Shown here: one piece after another, positions 11,628 through 23,075 of the stretch
How positions within the stretch are numbered: position 1 is the stretch's first letter
Layout: each line of letters opens with the position of its first letter
Assembly: GCA_029962745.1 (NCBI GenBank)
Contig: CM057167.1
Coordinates: 24,714,642-24,778,641, forward strand
Length of the DNA stretch: 64,000 bases
Direction of reading: 5' to 3'
Source of the DNA: Echinometra lucunter
Taxonomy: Eukaryota; Echinodermata; Echinoidea; Camarodonta; Echinometridae
Program-made: the position numbers and the translations under genes
Notes under the pieces: model-generated
Seen by the model: only the letters and a program-made list of their open reading frames with translations
Told to the model about the DNA's origin: nothing
The model's database searches: none

Positions 11628-11720
11628 ATTTGGATTTATATAGCGCTTAATACATTTTCTATGTCTCTCGACTCATTTACTTGAGGACCACTTTCTTTCT
11701 TACACAAGCCCCGATTTTAG
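11628..11720 (-). mobile_element. SINE 3'-end fragment, minus strand
   Basis: On the minus strand this reads GTATTAAGCGCTATATAAAT followed by CCAAATATTC and the TTC microsatellite. The AAGCGCTATATAA motif just before a simple-repeat tail is the same arrangement as the SINE ending at 919. No tRNA-like head is seen on the far side, so it is truncated. Confidence 0.55.
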
Positions 11721-12398
11721 AGTGTAATTCATTTGATATTTCAGTCAAATCGAGACTAATCCCAGATCGAAAACAGACCAAACAAACTATTACTTTACCT
11801 TAATGACTAAAATTCTGTCAATCACCGGTTTCTTTGGAATAGACGTGACCAGTGTGAAAGGGGTATCAACAGACACGACAGATACACTGCATAATGAAGC
11901 ATCTTCTTTGTCATGTCCTTCAATCCAAGGCGAAGATATCTTCGAACTCCCCAGACGGAAAACGTGATGCAAATGTGAATGAAAGCACGACATGACGAGT
12001 TAGTTGAGCGTAATGAGCCCGTCTTGGGATAGTTGATTAGCGATTAATATCGCATTTTCTTGAAGCGTCACGCAGGCTGTGTGGCAGGTCTTCAGAAAGT
12101 CATAACTGCCCAATTACGCTCAGGCATACTGGCGCTTCTGCAGGATTCCATACATTTTTTTTTCTCTGATCGCTTGTGAAATTGAATTAGGCATTTGCAC
12201 TGTGTATAGAAGGTCAGTAACTTCATCCTAAGACACATTTAAGTCATCTTGCATGTGTAACATAAAACATTTTGGGTGAATAGAAATAAAGCTTGGAATG
12301 AAGGCATTCTTATCATCAGCTTTATCACGTAATGGGGCAAGAATAAGGAGCAAATGGATGGCCCCTTATCCTTTGTGGAAAATAAATATTCCTAAGTT
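11721..12398. other. No recognised feature
   Basis: No repeat or coding structure recognised. The last eight bases (12391-12398, CCTAAGTT) are the left target duplication of the next element. Confidence 0.4.
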
Positions 12399-12707
12399 CA
12401 GTGGCGGCGATTTGATGTCACGAGGGGGGGGGGGGGGCAGAAACCCGGAAGGCCTCCGCCGAAAATATTTTTCGAAAAGTGAGAGGGGGATAATTGATAT
12501 CATGCAAGCGAGCTAAAAATTATCGCACAAAATAATGAAAAGAAGCCTGATTTTGCCATCAAAATGCATACTAGGCCTAAGGTTGGTCAGCTTGAAATTG
12601 AAAAACGATATATTTAGCTTTGAAAATCGAGGGGGGACGATCCCCCCCCAGAAAAATCGAAGGGGACATGTCCCCAGCCCCCCCCCCCCCCCGGATCGCC
12701 GCCTGTG
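12399..12707. mobile_element. Non-autonomous hAT-type element with 8-bp target duplication
   Basis: The left terminus CAGTGGCGGCGATTTG is matched on the right by GGATCGCCGCCTGTG (reverse complement CACAGGCGGCGATCC). The element is flanked on both sides by CCTAAGTT (12391-12398 and 12708-12715), a perfect 8-bp duplication. The CAGTGGCG-type terminus and the 8-bp duplication are hallmarks of hAT transposons. Inside each terminus is a long G tract (about 12423-12436) or C tract (12679-12692). At 309 bp with no open frame it is non-autonomous. Confidence 0.88.
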
Positions 12708-12907
12708 CCTAAGTTCTTGACACATATTTAACTCATGCAAAAATCTAGTTAAGCTTACTGGTATAATATTTCATAGTGTAAAGTTAGCATTGATGAAAAG
12801 TATAATCATGGTCAATAATTCGCCTTTAATGTAGTAAATAAGTGATATACCAGTCCTTTTGATAATTCTAAAAATTTCATCTGTCCAGGCTTGCAAGCTT
12901 TATTTCT

Positions 12908-13327
12908 TTAAAGCCATTGAGTAACTTCTAAAAATCCGAGCCGCATGGCCTTAATGCTATCAGTGTGTGTGATATTGTGTAAATATGAAGCCCTGAAAAG
13001 TGCAATTAAAAAGCATCATCATGTGCTTCACAAAAAATGAAAATATACAAGTGACCAGAAATGCCAGACCCTGTTTGCGCTAAAGACTGCATTGCTGGAT
13101 AAAAACATACCCCAAGACGGTTTTGCAAATGGCGATATTCAGTGATAGATATCTTGATAAAACATCTTATATTTCAAAACCTCTCTATTTATTCGGAAGA
13201 CTTCATCGGTCTGTGAAGGGCTTTCCTGGCTGTTTATTTATCCTTCCGAATATACACATACTACAAAAACATCAAACTTCAACAATTTGTTAAATCAAGC
13301 TTCCACAAAGTTACCAGATCCCTCTAA
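12908..13327. mobile_element. TTAA-flanked MITE, copy 1
   Basis: It starts TTAAAGCCATTGAGTAACTT and ends AAGTTACCAGATCCCTCTAA, whose reverse complement starts TTAGAGGGATCTGGTAACTT. The termini are therefore imperfect inverted repeats beside a (degraded) TTAA. The whole 420 bp aligns in the same orientation with 56076-56463, including ATGGCC..ATGCTATCAGTGT, GTGCTTC.CAAAAA, ATATACAAGTGACC and GAAATGCCAGACC. TTAA target sites with purine-starting termini fit Kolobok-type (or possibly piggyBac-type) elements. That assignment is inference. Confidence 0.85.
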
Positions 13328-14805
13328 TGCAATCAAGGAATTTTTTGGACAGCTCTATTCCTTCTTTTCAAAGGTAACGAAGTGATCTTGAGAAGATGTG
13401 AACGTATAGGCCTACGACCCGCCTACGACGAATCCATGGATGCAATAGACAAAGGGTCATACTCTATGCTTTGCAACTTACTGATAGATTGGAAAACTTC
13501 TTTTTAAAACATATATTTCAGAAGCGTATTCAGCACTAATTTGATAAGCGTTCAGGTTTGGGTAGAAAGTACCTTTGCAAGGCAGAGAGAGAGAAAAAAG
13601 ATCAAAATACTTGCGACACAACTAAGCATAAAACAGTGTGATCAGTTTACCCTTTTAGCAACGGTTTGCCTCGCTAAGTTCGGAGATAAATGTATCAGAT
13701 TTAACAAGAGCCGGAAAACATTTCATTTTGATGGGGATATAGCTTAAAGAGCAACAGTTTCTTTTTTCTTCGTAACTTCTTCCTAACTGAAAGTGAAATA
13801 ATTAGAGATCTCACAAAATAATTTTTCAGGTTTCTCTTTAACGCAACATGGTGTAATGCCATAATCATGCGATGTGAGGACGCACTTTGCCTATTCTCAG
13901 TTGATTTACTTTTCCCTCCCATTTCTTCCCACAATCCGATAATTTATTCATTGCTTGCCTCCAGCAGAGGTGGCTGTACCTAGTTTTCTTATTTGTCCTT
14001 TTTTCGAGTTTACTGTACAGTTGCTATTCTTTGGAGATGCAGCTCCGTTTTTATTATTGATTTTGCAATTACCCACAAGGGCCTGCTGAAATATTATAAC
14101 TTGTAACTATCATGATCTAGATCATGAATAACACCTTTTCATAAATTGGGAGAGTTAAAAAAAATTGAGTTTGAATCAACCAAAGGTTTCAAGTTGAGAA
14201 AGTCTTTGAACCCAGTGGCTGTCTCATGATATATTTACTGATCATGAAAATGTTTACTGCAGTGCACATAGAGAAGCAGAAGGGGAGATGTAAATAATTT
14301 GAATAACTATTTCTAACACTTGTCATGCTTGTATCGGTATCATATCTAGCGCGCAATTTTTTTAAAGTTTAAAACTGCACAGATTGTCTTGAGTTCTATC
14401 AACGACGATAGAAATATAACTCTCAAAAGGGCAAATAGAAGTTACGCTAAATGCATTCATACGAGGCCAGCAAGAGAATGGACTGCCGAATAAAACTGGG
14501 AAAATGTAAAAACGCTATGTAGTTTGTAGACAGAGATGTAGTCCTCAAGATAGTCCTTGCAAATAGAACGCATGCTGAATGTTGGTTCTTTTTTTTCCCT
14601 TAATGAATATGACGTTAAGCATGCAATCCTTTGTGTTTGTTGTCTCTTTGTTGTTGTTGAAACAGCATTATGCTGCAAGAGCAGTACTAGAACCAGAGAT
14701 TCTAAAGATTCTTTTGAATAAAATTGAAAAAAAAAAAAATTCTACAAATACTCCCACCCCCCAAAAAATGTTTTAGATTCAGATATGATTCCTCCTGCAA
14801 GGATA
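13328..14805. other. No recognised feature
   Basis: AT-rich. The frames at 13541-13747 and 13701-13934 overlap on opposite strands and neither has a recognisable motif. An A13 run lies at about 14728-14740. Confidence 0.4.
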
Positions 14806-14929
14806 ATTATTGTTATTGATATTATTACCATTATCACTATTATGATAAAATTGTTATTATCATCATCATCATTATTATTATTATTATCACTGTTTTTATT
14901 ATTGCTATCTTATCATTATCATCAAGTAT
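14806..14929. repeat. ATT/ATC imperfect trinucleotide repeat
   Basis: TTATTGATATTATTACC.. through (ATC)4(ATT)5 to TATCATTATCATC. It lies at the 3' side of the minus-strand SINE that follows, and may be that SINE's expanded tail. Confidence 0.85.
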
Positions 14930-15236
14930 TTGGTGTCACCTTTGCCTGGGAGGGGAAAAGCGAACGTAAACAACTGTAACTCTCCTCCCCCAATTCTTCT
15001 TAAAATAGTGCAGTGGGTCCTTCACGTGCAATGGTGGTGACTTTTCTCTACATCGGGTTCCAATATGACGTCCTATCCTTCGGACGGAGTGTTTTCCACT
15101 GAAACATAATAACCTGAGGTATACGTTAACACAGGTTAACACAGGTTTCAGTCATCAGCCCGGGGTGGATTCGAACCCATGGCCTTTTGTTCGACAGACA
15201 GACGCTTGCCTTGTCAACAAGATCGTCGAAGAAAAT
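14930..15236 (-). mobile_element. tRNA-derived SINE, minus strand
   Basis: On the minus strand a tRNA-like head with B box GGTTCGAATCC (plus-strand GGATTCGAACC, about 15166-15176) starts near 15236. The body contains GGAAAACACTCCGTCCGAAG, GATAGGACGTCATATTGG and GCACGTGAAGGACCCACTGC. That order (ACTCCGTCC, GGACG, GCACGT.AA.GACCCA) is a central region I know from SINEs of several invertebrate phyla. It differs from the CCCAGGTG/GGTACC body of the SINEs at 623 and 27691. Confidence 0.75.
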
Positions 15237-16508
15237 TGACTTATTCAAGAAAGAAAGGCACATCCATTTTAACTTCATCCGGTGAGATTCATTTTGAAAT
15301 GAATGCATCAAATCTGATAAATAAGAAGTCTTATCGGCATAATTCCTTTATTTAACATTTTTTGGTAATGACATTGGTGTTATGTTTTTGTTATCAATAT
15401 CAAGAACGTCAATTTGTTATACTTTTTTGCTGTTTATTTAAATAATGGGAAATTAATGTATTTGAATTGAAAAATTGAATCTAAAGAAAGAGTTTAAAGC
15501 TTAAAGAGAATTTTAAGAGAAGGATATCCGTATTTGGATTTGATTTATAAATATGTAAAAATGAATTTTAATTTGATAGTTGGATGGGATTTTAAGCTTC
15601 GTTTTGCAATATCGGATATTTTAATCTTTATTAAAGAAGCTACAGCTCTCTCTGGGGCAAAATAATGCCTTTCTATTCAATATTCTGTCAGTCATACAGA
15701 GGATAACCTTTTGTATACCCTAAAATATTCATAATATTGGAACTTTAAGTAAAATATGTTGTTTGAAAAGGCGACATGTCTTGTTTATTGCAAAATCAAT
15801 ACAAAAGGGGAAATAATAGATTTTAAAAGTATATTGGAAAATTATGATTCTCTGTCGCATATTTTACATCCTGCGTGATTTAATCTTCAAATGAAAAAAA
15901 AAATTGCTGATAACCACTTGTGAAAGTTGATGACATTACATCCGTCTGGATAGATTAGGGTTGATTGCAATCGATGTCTACAAATTGGAGAAGCGACAAG
16001 GGATATCACTTTTAATCAATAAAGGTCTAGAAATTTTCATTTTGAACAAATCCTTTCTTTCAAACATTTGGAAAGGAAATAAATGATCTTAGCATCTAAT
16101 AATTTTGAGTAAGTTAATACAGTATATAATAAAGGCATTACCTAATAAAGGCTTTACAATAATTCAAACTGGATTTATTGCTTTGAGCAACTGTACCGTA
16201 ATGCCTTTTTTTATGACAAATCTACGAAAACCAATATGTACAGCGTTAAGATTCACTGAGCAAAGTCCTTGAAAGAAAATTTCAAATCATCTGTAATTAA
16301 AACTAATGAATCTATATAATGCCACTATTCCACCCAACCTGCCCAACCTTACTTTTTAATCATCTGAAAAAAGACCTGCACATTTGCAGTTTCGGTCATG
16401 TTTTAGCTTTCCATGGCTGTATTTTCATATCCTTTATTAAATGATTTGGATAACAATGGGTATATAAATTTAAAAATCCTAAATCGAAACGGCAGTCGAC
16501 ATTCGGGG
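15237..16508. other. No recognised feature
   Basis: Very AT-rich, no long open frame, no inverted repeats recognised. Confidence 0.4.
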
Positions 16509-16529
16509 TTTTTTTTTTTTTTTTTTTTT
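16509..16529. repeat. T21 homopolymer
   Basis: Run of 21 T. It could be the poly-A end of a minus-strand retroposed sequence, but I see no recognisable source downstream. Confidence 0.85.
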
Positions 16530-17670
16530 GCTTCTAAGTCTTGCCTTTTTCCTCAAAACATTCTTTCCGTTTGAGGCTATTGATTACCGATGATTTGAAG
16601 ATGGAAGATCGACAATTTAACACTTGACCTGTCAACGTCACAGACCAGTGTTGATTAGCTAAACTGGAATGAGACTTACAAACCTACTTACTCGACCTGT
16701 TTACGAAAACGACTTGGCTATATGATACGAAGCTTCTTCATTACCTAAATGCATTTTTTCATATACCCAATATATTTCGTCAAGATTTGTTTTAAGAAGT
16801 GGGCTCACTCTGTGAATGTTGAAAATGCGAGAGATAAAGTTGAAGTAGAAGTTTGAATAAATAGAGCATACTATTGATGGAAAGTAGCACTACAACTAGC
16901 AACTTACATTAAATAAAGAAAATTTGATAGTGCACAGTCAATTTTGATTAACCAGACATATAAAATAACGAAGAATTTCTTAATCAGCATGATAAGGATA
17001 TCAATTTCATCCCTTCCTCCAGAATAAAATACTACCATATTAGTTTCGGTATCAATCGAATGTTCAAAATGTGCTGCACTCTTTCAAGATATGATTAGGA
17101 TTGAAATATTTTTTTTTGTAAAACTGATAATATTCTCTATATAAATTTATGAAGTATATGAAATCAGGAAATACATTAAAGTTATTTACAGTATTATTTT
17201 GCCTGGGTTTTTGCTGGTAAAGAGTAGCTGGTCACAAAGTAACGTGTCAAAATGAGGGACGAGAACATTTAATGCACTTGCCTTCCAGCTATCTAAAACT
17301 GGAATAACACATTCACAACACCTGCCGAAAGGTTTTGGGGCTGTACTTTGTACGGTACAAGCAATGGCTTATTGAACTTTCTTGCTCCTTACATCATTCC
17401 AGTGTCAGCATATTGAATCTCCTCGCATGATGTTTTTATTTGAAATTTTTGTGTTGAAATTTCATGCTATTTTTTCCTCCTTTTTTATCATTACACCATC
17501 TAACTCCTTTGTATCTTTTTATTATTTCAATATTTTAGCTTCTCTCTGCCTCTCTTTCTCTGCTGTGCCTACAAACTCTTTCTTCTTCCTTATCTTTCTA
17601 GGATTACATACCTTTCCAACTCTCCTCTCCATCTACTTATTCAGCGAATGTCACGCCTTTTATACCACAC
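16530..17670. other. No recognised feature
   Basis: AT-rich. The frame 17382-17714 is mostly hydrophobic/low-complexity sequence from T-rich DNA and ends in the CA repeat. Confidence 0.4.
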
Positions 17671-17706
17671 CCACACACACAACACACACACACTCACCCA
17701 CCCATC
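17671..17706. repeat. CA-rich microsatellite
   Basis: Imperfect (CA)n changing to CACCCACCCATCC. Confidence 0.85.
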
Positions 17707-17801
17707 CAACCTAATATCCACACAGTGAATACTCGTATATGATCTAGATAAGTTTAAACAGTAGCATGGCATGGGTCCATCGGTTAAGGGTACCCTAATA
17801 C

Positions 17802-17813
17802 GGGGGGGGGGGG
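17802..17813. repeat. G homopolymer
   Basis: Run of about 12 G flanked by CTAATAC and CACCAATC. Confidence 0.85.
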
Positions 17814-17968
17814 GCACCAATCTTGCCATTAGGGTGAAATGCGAGAGAACAAGGACATCGAATGAGGATATGGAGATCAAAACAATCACCTCCTTTTAAG
17901 TCTCTTCCCTTTGTTTCTTTCTATTTTCTTCTGTTTTTTTTTTCTTTTGCCATTCACAATCACGGGAG

Positions 17969-18134
17969 CATGTTACTCCCGCCCCCTCCTCGTGGCTATA
18001 TACCACTGGTTTTAATGCTCACAAGTTCCCCTTTAAGGCTCTCGCTGACAAATTCTTTGAAAATCCATCGGACTGCGGCGACTCCGCTTTCAATTCATCC
18101 GTATCATTCCCCAACTATCGATTTAGGAATCGAG
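17969..18134 (+). other. Possible coding exon, unidentified
   Basis: A long pyrimidine tract (about 17890-17950) leads to an AG at 17967-17968, and GAG|GTAAGA at 18132-18140 is a good splice donor. Two forward frames are open across the 166 bp. One gives 55 codons without stop, starting HVTPAPSSWLYTTGFNAHKF, with mixed composition including ENPSDCGDSAFNSSVSF, and reads open upstream through the pyrimidine tract. The other lies in a 149-codon ATG frame (17862-18311) with a hydrophobic stretch from the T-rich DNA. Neither resembles a family I recognise. With two open frames and no neighbouring exon, chance is a real alternative. Confidence 0.2.
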
Positions 18135-18349
18135 GTAAGAAGAAGAGGAACACTTTCTCCGTCGCCCACACTTGAAGATCTGACCATTATTGAGGTCAAT
18201 TCACACCCCACTCAACAATCCTGTAAAGCACTCGAATACTTTGATAAGCATCGCAAAATCCCAAACCATGTACTGCAGTTAGAGGGAGGGGTAGATTTCA
18301 CTTCCGGATGAGGCCTATGCATGAGAGGCGACAAGAGATGAAAGAAATT

Positions 18350-18478
18350 TAAAAAATAAAGAAATAAAGAAATAAAGAAATAAAGAAATAAAGAAATAAA
18401 GAAATAGATATATAAATGAATAAATACATAAATAGATATAAACACAAATGAATAAATTAATACATTGATGAATAAAGA
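18350..18478. repeat. (AAATAAAG)n and ATAAATGA-type tandem repeat
   Basis: About six clean copies of the 8-mer AAATAAAG (18353-18405), followed by degenerate AAATAGAT/AAATGAAT units. The minus-strand frame through it (18212-18481) is a repeat artefact. Confidence 0.93.
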
Positions 18479-19250
18479 CATAAATTTATAACTAAAGAAA
18501 TCTATGAATGGAATGTGTATGTTGTTATTTGTGTATTGCCAGGGAATATTTGAACATTTTTATCTCCACTGTTAGGTGCACAATGAGAATGTAATGAATG
18601 AAAATTCATATAGAAGTACAATATATTTCCGTCTTAATAATTAATAAGAAGTCCATGATTAATCTTCAACAACATTGATATTTAGATTAATTTGCTAATT
18701 CCAGTTTAACTCAATTTAGACAGGCATTACAGAACTTCCTTGATGTGGCAGGATCGACTGCATCAGTAATTTTTTTTTTGTCTGTGCTGATTAAGTTTTT
18801 GCATGTTTATTAAAGATGTTGTTGTCAATGAGACTGCTCAAAAGTAACATGACAGTTCCTTAAAGGAAATAAGTTCAGTGAAAATAAAAAAAGAAGGAGA
18901 AAGCCTTTCAAAGCATTTACGCCAACATGTGACCTGGTATTCACCTTATTTATATCTCTTCCTTTACAGGATGTAGTCTGAAATCGCAACCCTAAAAATC
19001 CGTCCCGAGCATGGGAAATGTAATGGCAAGAGGTTATAAGACTATGAAATAAAAGTACTTACCTCTTCCTGATAACTGTTAGACCTTCTTGATATGCATC
19101 AATTTTATTGTTACACTCAGGAACATTTCACCTCATCCTGTTCTAGGTTATTGGTAGATAGAAATAACCTGTTTATGGGGATTTTTTTTTTAAACGGACA
19201 TTTGTGCATTATTTTACATCGCTCCTTCAAAAAAGTCTTTATACCTCGGG
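18479..19250. other. No recognised feature
   Basis: AT-rich. Nothing supported. Confidence 0.4.
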
Positions 19251-19281
19251 CAAAAAAAAAAAGAAAAAAAGAAAAAAAAAG
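19251..19281. repeat. A-rich tract
   Basis: A-runs separated by single G (CA11GA7GA9G). It could be a poly-A end, but no source element is recognised. Confidence 0.8.
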
Positions 19282-19562
19282 ACTCTTCGGATTCACCATA
19301 ACTAGCTCGAAAACTCAAAAACCCTGGCTAAAAAACAAAAAAATTGAAGATTCCACTGAATCCCTGAATTTCAGGAAATTTTGGATTCAATTCCAGAAAA
19401 TAATTTTTTGAGCTGAAGAAACACTGGCACAGGCACCGTCTGATACTTTTGTATGTAACACGCAGCGCGCGGTGTAATTATGCAGTCGGACCCTGGAGTT
19501 TGGTAATCTATGACCTTTGTTAAATCATGACAACCACCGATTTTGTTAAGTTTTAATTCATT

Positions 19563-19753
19563 TCAGGCGTCAGTTCTCAAGACCCCCATTTCATATTAAA
19601 TTCCAGTTCCCAAGACCCCCATTTGGAGAGGGCCATTTAGTTCTTAGGCCCCTCAGTTCATAAGCAATTTCAGTTCTTAAGGGTATTGTTTCAGATTTTG
19701 GGGCCACACACCCCTACCCTTTCCAAAAGTGAGTGCCCCCCCCCCCCCCCCCG
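19563..19753. repeat. CAGTTCTCAAGACCCCC-type interspersed repeat with C17 tract
   Basis: CAGTTCTCAAGACCCCCATT (19569 onward) is repeated 40 bp later as CAGTTCCCAAGACCCCCATT, then decays as AGTTCTTAGGCCCC, AGTTCATAAGC and AGTTCTTAAGGG. A run of about 17 C ends the block, next to GGGACTGAAATC. This looks like an internally tandem, possibly mobile repeat. Its ends are not clear. Confidence 0.6.
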
Positions 19754-21298
19754 GGACTGAAATCAACAAAAGGTCGTTAGAAAAAAAAAGACAGAGCTGG
19801 ATTTTTTTTCTGAATCCTCACAATAAGGTAATCTTATACCTTTTTTAGTTCAAGGTTACTTGGTTCTTGTGATCCATTTCGACTATTTCAGAACGAGATG
19901 GAGAGCTTTCACCGGAGACTTGTGGAATGAATGAAGTAATCTCGAAGATGATACTATCGGGTTGCTGACTCCTACAGCTTTCCATCTGATTAGGCTCCTA
20001 ACACCACTAGTATGATTGGAGAAGGGGCAGAGGGGGTAATTTGCCCCTCTAAATGGATTCCCGACTCGTGAAAAAAGGGGGGAATCACCAAAATCAACTA
20101 CAACAAAACAAAAGGAAAACGCAAAACACTCAAACACACACACGCACATACGCGCAAACGCACACGGCGCATAATATACCCGAAGACTGCTCTGAGAAGC
20201 GCACATAATACAATAAACAAGGGCAATAATAGAGTTGTTTCCTTGCAATTCATTAACATAAGCTAAGGTGTTTTGCCCTCGTTTGGCTGAGCTCTAAATT
20301 CGGAACTACCCCCCCCCCCCGCGCTTTATGACGAATAACTTGTTGCACCGCCAAATATCGCTCTAAACGGTGGTGTTTCGGTGACATTGTGCGTGCGAGC
20401 AGTATGTAAGTAAAATAATTTAGATATTCTGTCACAGAATTGTGCGTACTGCTAAGAGGTGTTCTTTCCAAGAACTTTCTTAATCCTGTGTGTATGCCTT
20501 TGTCCAATCATAGCAACAACGCCATATCAGAAGGATTGCTTTTAAAATCGCCCGAGTCTATTTATATTGACCAAAAGTGCCGCAGGGGGTCAGTCTCGAG
20601 CTGGAAGCTCTTCTGATTATGCCAGCTACGAATCCCAAATTTGGTTCACCTTCATTTTCATTTTATTTGTTCGTTTTACGAGGTTTGCCATAATTCATTT
20701 CATCAAATTATACAACTGGCAAACAAAGTATCTATTCCATATCATAATCACTTTCATCTTGTTCTAAACCCGTTTACTTTGAAAAATGCCTATGACGGCA
20801 AATTAGAGATTATAGGATCAGTCGTAAATCATCAAACACGCGTTATAGCGCGTGCTCCTGCGCGCTGGAAAACACAGGTTGAATTTTGAATATGAGAAAG
20901 AAAGAGAAAGGTGCACTGGGGATTGAACAATTAAGTCACAGACTTTTTTTTCTTTCACTTTTTGTTCTTCTTCTTGTTTTTGTTTTGGGGTGAATTATTG
21001 AGGTTGTGATGGTACCCGTCGTGCTGTTATCTGATAATACGTGTGTTCTTGAGCGCTAAAAACATGAAAAAGACAGACAGGTTGATTTTTTTTTCTTTCA
21101 AAATATAAGAAAGAAAGATGAAGGCGCGCTCTCAGGATTGGACAGGTACCAGCACAAACTTCCTTAAATCAGGTGAGGGTCGGACCGGCCACCGGGAGTC
21201 TGGTGACTTCTCCCAACAGGCCAAACGGTATTTTGCTGTACGTCTGGTCGATTTGTGTTCCTAGGGTCAGTTTTTTTTAAAGTGGGCTGGTAACATCA
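19754..21298. other. No recognised gene; short CA and C tracts
   Basis: CA/CG tract at about 20128-20166 and C10 at about 20311-20320. The minus-strand frame 19883-20248 covers the CA tract and has no recognisable domain. No termini or tRNA-like heads are visible. Confidence 0.4.
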
Positions 21299-21434
21299 GG
21301 GGAGCGTTTCATGAAGTGTCTTGTCAGTGATTTTTACTGACAAATTTGCCCTTACAATTCGGTGCCAGGTTTTCAGTAGCTTATAACAGTTGTCAGTAAA
21401 AATCACTGACAAGGCGCTTCATGAAACGCTCCCC
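21299..21434. mobile_element. MITE, GGGGAGCGTTTCATGAAG termini, copy 1
   Basis: The left arm GGGGAGCGTTTCATGAAGTG and right arm CTTCATGAAACGCTCCCC are nearly exact reverse complements, extended by TTGTCAGTGATTTTTACTGA on the left and TCAGTAAAAATCACTGACAA on the right. The arms are about 45 bp each and the whole is 136 bp. Copies 2 and 3 lie at 24926 and 44857. The centre (GCCCTTACAATTCGGTGCCA) differs from the other two copies, so this is a subfamily. Confidence 0.92.
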
Positions 21435-21759
21435 AGTAACCCTTTACTAAATTTGGGTCTCAGTCTGTCCCTGATTTCCAAAGTTGCAGGAAATTCTTAA
21501 ACACTATTACATGCGTTGCTTGAACGAATTAAAACCAAGTTTTTGAGAAGAAAATATAATCAAACACACATCCTGCCCATGCATAATATCAAAGGGTTAC
21601 CAAAGATTTCTTACATATTATCGTGGATGCATACGTGTTTTCTTCTCTAGATCATGTAGGCTGGTAAATTTAATCTATGTAAGATGAAATCGGGTTGTGA
21701 TTTTTTATGAAATAAAAACAAGCTCTTTTAAATTTTAAAGTATGATAGCAGCTACGTAA
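21435..21759. other. No recognised feature
   Basis: AT-rich sequence, nothing supported. Confidence 0.4.
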
Positions 21760-21800
21760 GACTGAACAACAGTAAAAATTCGTGTTACTGTTGTTCAGTC
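21760..21800. repeat. Perfect 16-bp inverted repeat (hairpin)
   Basis: GACTGAACAACAGTAA (21760-21775), nine-base spacer, TTACTGTTGTTCAGTC (21785-21800). Pairing is perfect. It is too short for a usual MITE. It could be a fragment of a larger element or a transcribed hairpin. Confidence 0.85.
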
Positions 21801-22516
21801 GTTTAGAATGATAATCAAACCTGTAAATAATGGCCTCAGAAAAAAAGTGCTAACGGGAAATACGGTGCCATGTTTCGTCACGATATATCTTTATAGAGGT
21901 TGAACTGTGGTGTTAGTTTTGTAGCCAAATTAATACCTGGGGCTTGTTTAGCTCATGGAATACGGGCCAGCTGTAATGCAGAACATGTTAGTTCAACTTT
22001 CAATGAGACAAGTGGGTGAACGTAGGCGTGTGCGTGTGCATTTGTGTGCGTGAGTGTGGGGGAGGGGATTATACCTGCATATAGAATGCGGGTGTGAGGC
22101 AAGAGAGCTTATCGATTTAATGCAGCGTGGATATTGGGTTAATTCGTTTCCCTGTTTGACCACTTCGATTCGACATGGTTCTCGTCTGTATTAATAGTTC
22201 GTCAGAAATAGGGTTAAAATTGCCCCACCCACGTCTTGAGATGGATGAAATTGATGTTCGCCTGAGGATTTTTTTTTGTAGTTTTATATGCTTTGGCCAC
22301 AATTCTTATACTATTCTTGGTCCAACTGAGCAGTTAATGCTTTTAAAAAAAACTTTTAATTTCAGTGATTTGAACGGATATACTTTCAATGTTTTATCAT
22401 GAGGCCCAAGTAACACTGCAGACTCCAGACGCATACCGGTAAGTTGATCCAGGGAGGTGTAAGTTGGTCATAAATGGTTTGATCGTAGAATTCAAGCTTT
22501 GTTCCATCACCTCTTG
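21801..22516. other. No recognised feature
   Basis: Includes a short GT-rich stretch (about 22025-22055). Small frames have no recognisable motif. Confidence 0.4.
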
Positions 22517-22841
22517 CCCCCCCCCCCCCCCCCATGATAACAATGTTCCCTGTTTTATAACCGCGTCTGAATCTTATGTCGTTATGCTTCCCTTATCAGC
22601 TGACGAAATAAATCCGCTCATCTCCAAATCTTCGGATTGTAATTTAAAACGTAATAAGCTTTTCAACCCCCACCCCCCCCCCCCCCCCCGATTTCCCGCT
22701 CCCCTCCTCTCTCCTTTCTCGATTTCTCCATTCTCTCATGCACATTCCTTTTCTCAGTGGGATAAAAAAAGGTCTAGGAAATACTTCATATCGTGAACTA
22801 GAATCCAACACACTGACTAATGCCGCCCGCCCCCCCCCCCC
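22517..22841. repeat. Cluster of three C homopolymers
   Basis: C17 at 22517-22533, C-rich 22667-22689 with one A, and a C tract at 22830-22841. All are on the same strand within 325 bp. The open frame 22464-22796 reads the first two as poly-Pro and is an artefact. Confidence 0.9.
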
Positions 22842-23075
22842 TCCTCCAAGCCAAGTCTAAGACAGAACTCATGACACCCTTGGTCATTAAAGGCTTAGGA
22901 TTGTTAATTAGGTTCAGTGCAGTGACGTAATGAGCCAGATATTCTGAGAGGGTGACATATCTTACCGAGGACTTTGGTGGAAACAAATGCATAATATTAA
23001 CAAGGAATTATTTATACTTTTCTTGCATCGTGGAAATTTAGAATAAAAAAAACGCATGGTGTGTGTGCGTGTGTG
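22842..23075. other. No recognised feature
   Basis: Ends in a short GT tract (about 23059-23076). Confidence 0.4.

Noticed and set aside
17862..18311. 149-codon frame as a secreted protein with a signal peptide
   Set aside because: The hydrophobic part is read from a T-rich tract and lies about 15-30 residues in. No family likeness. Kept only as a weak exon candidate for its 3' half.
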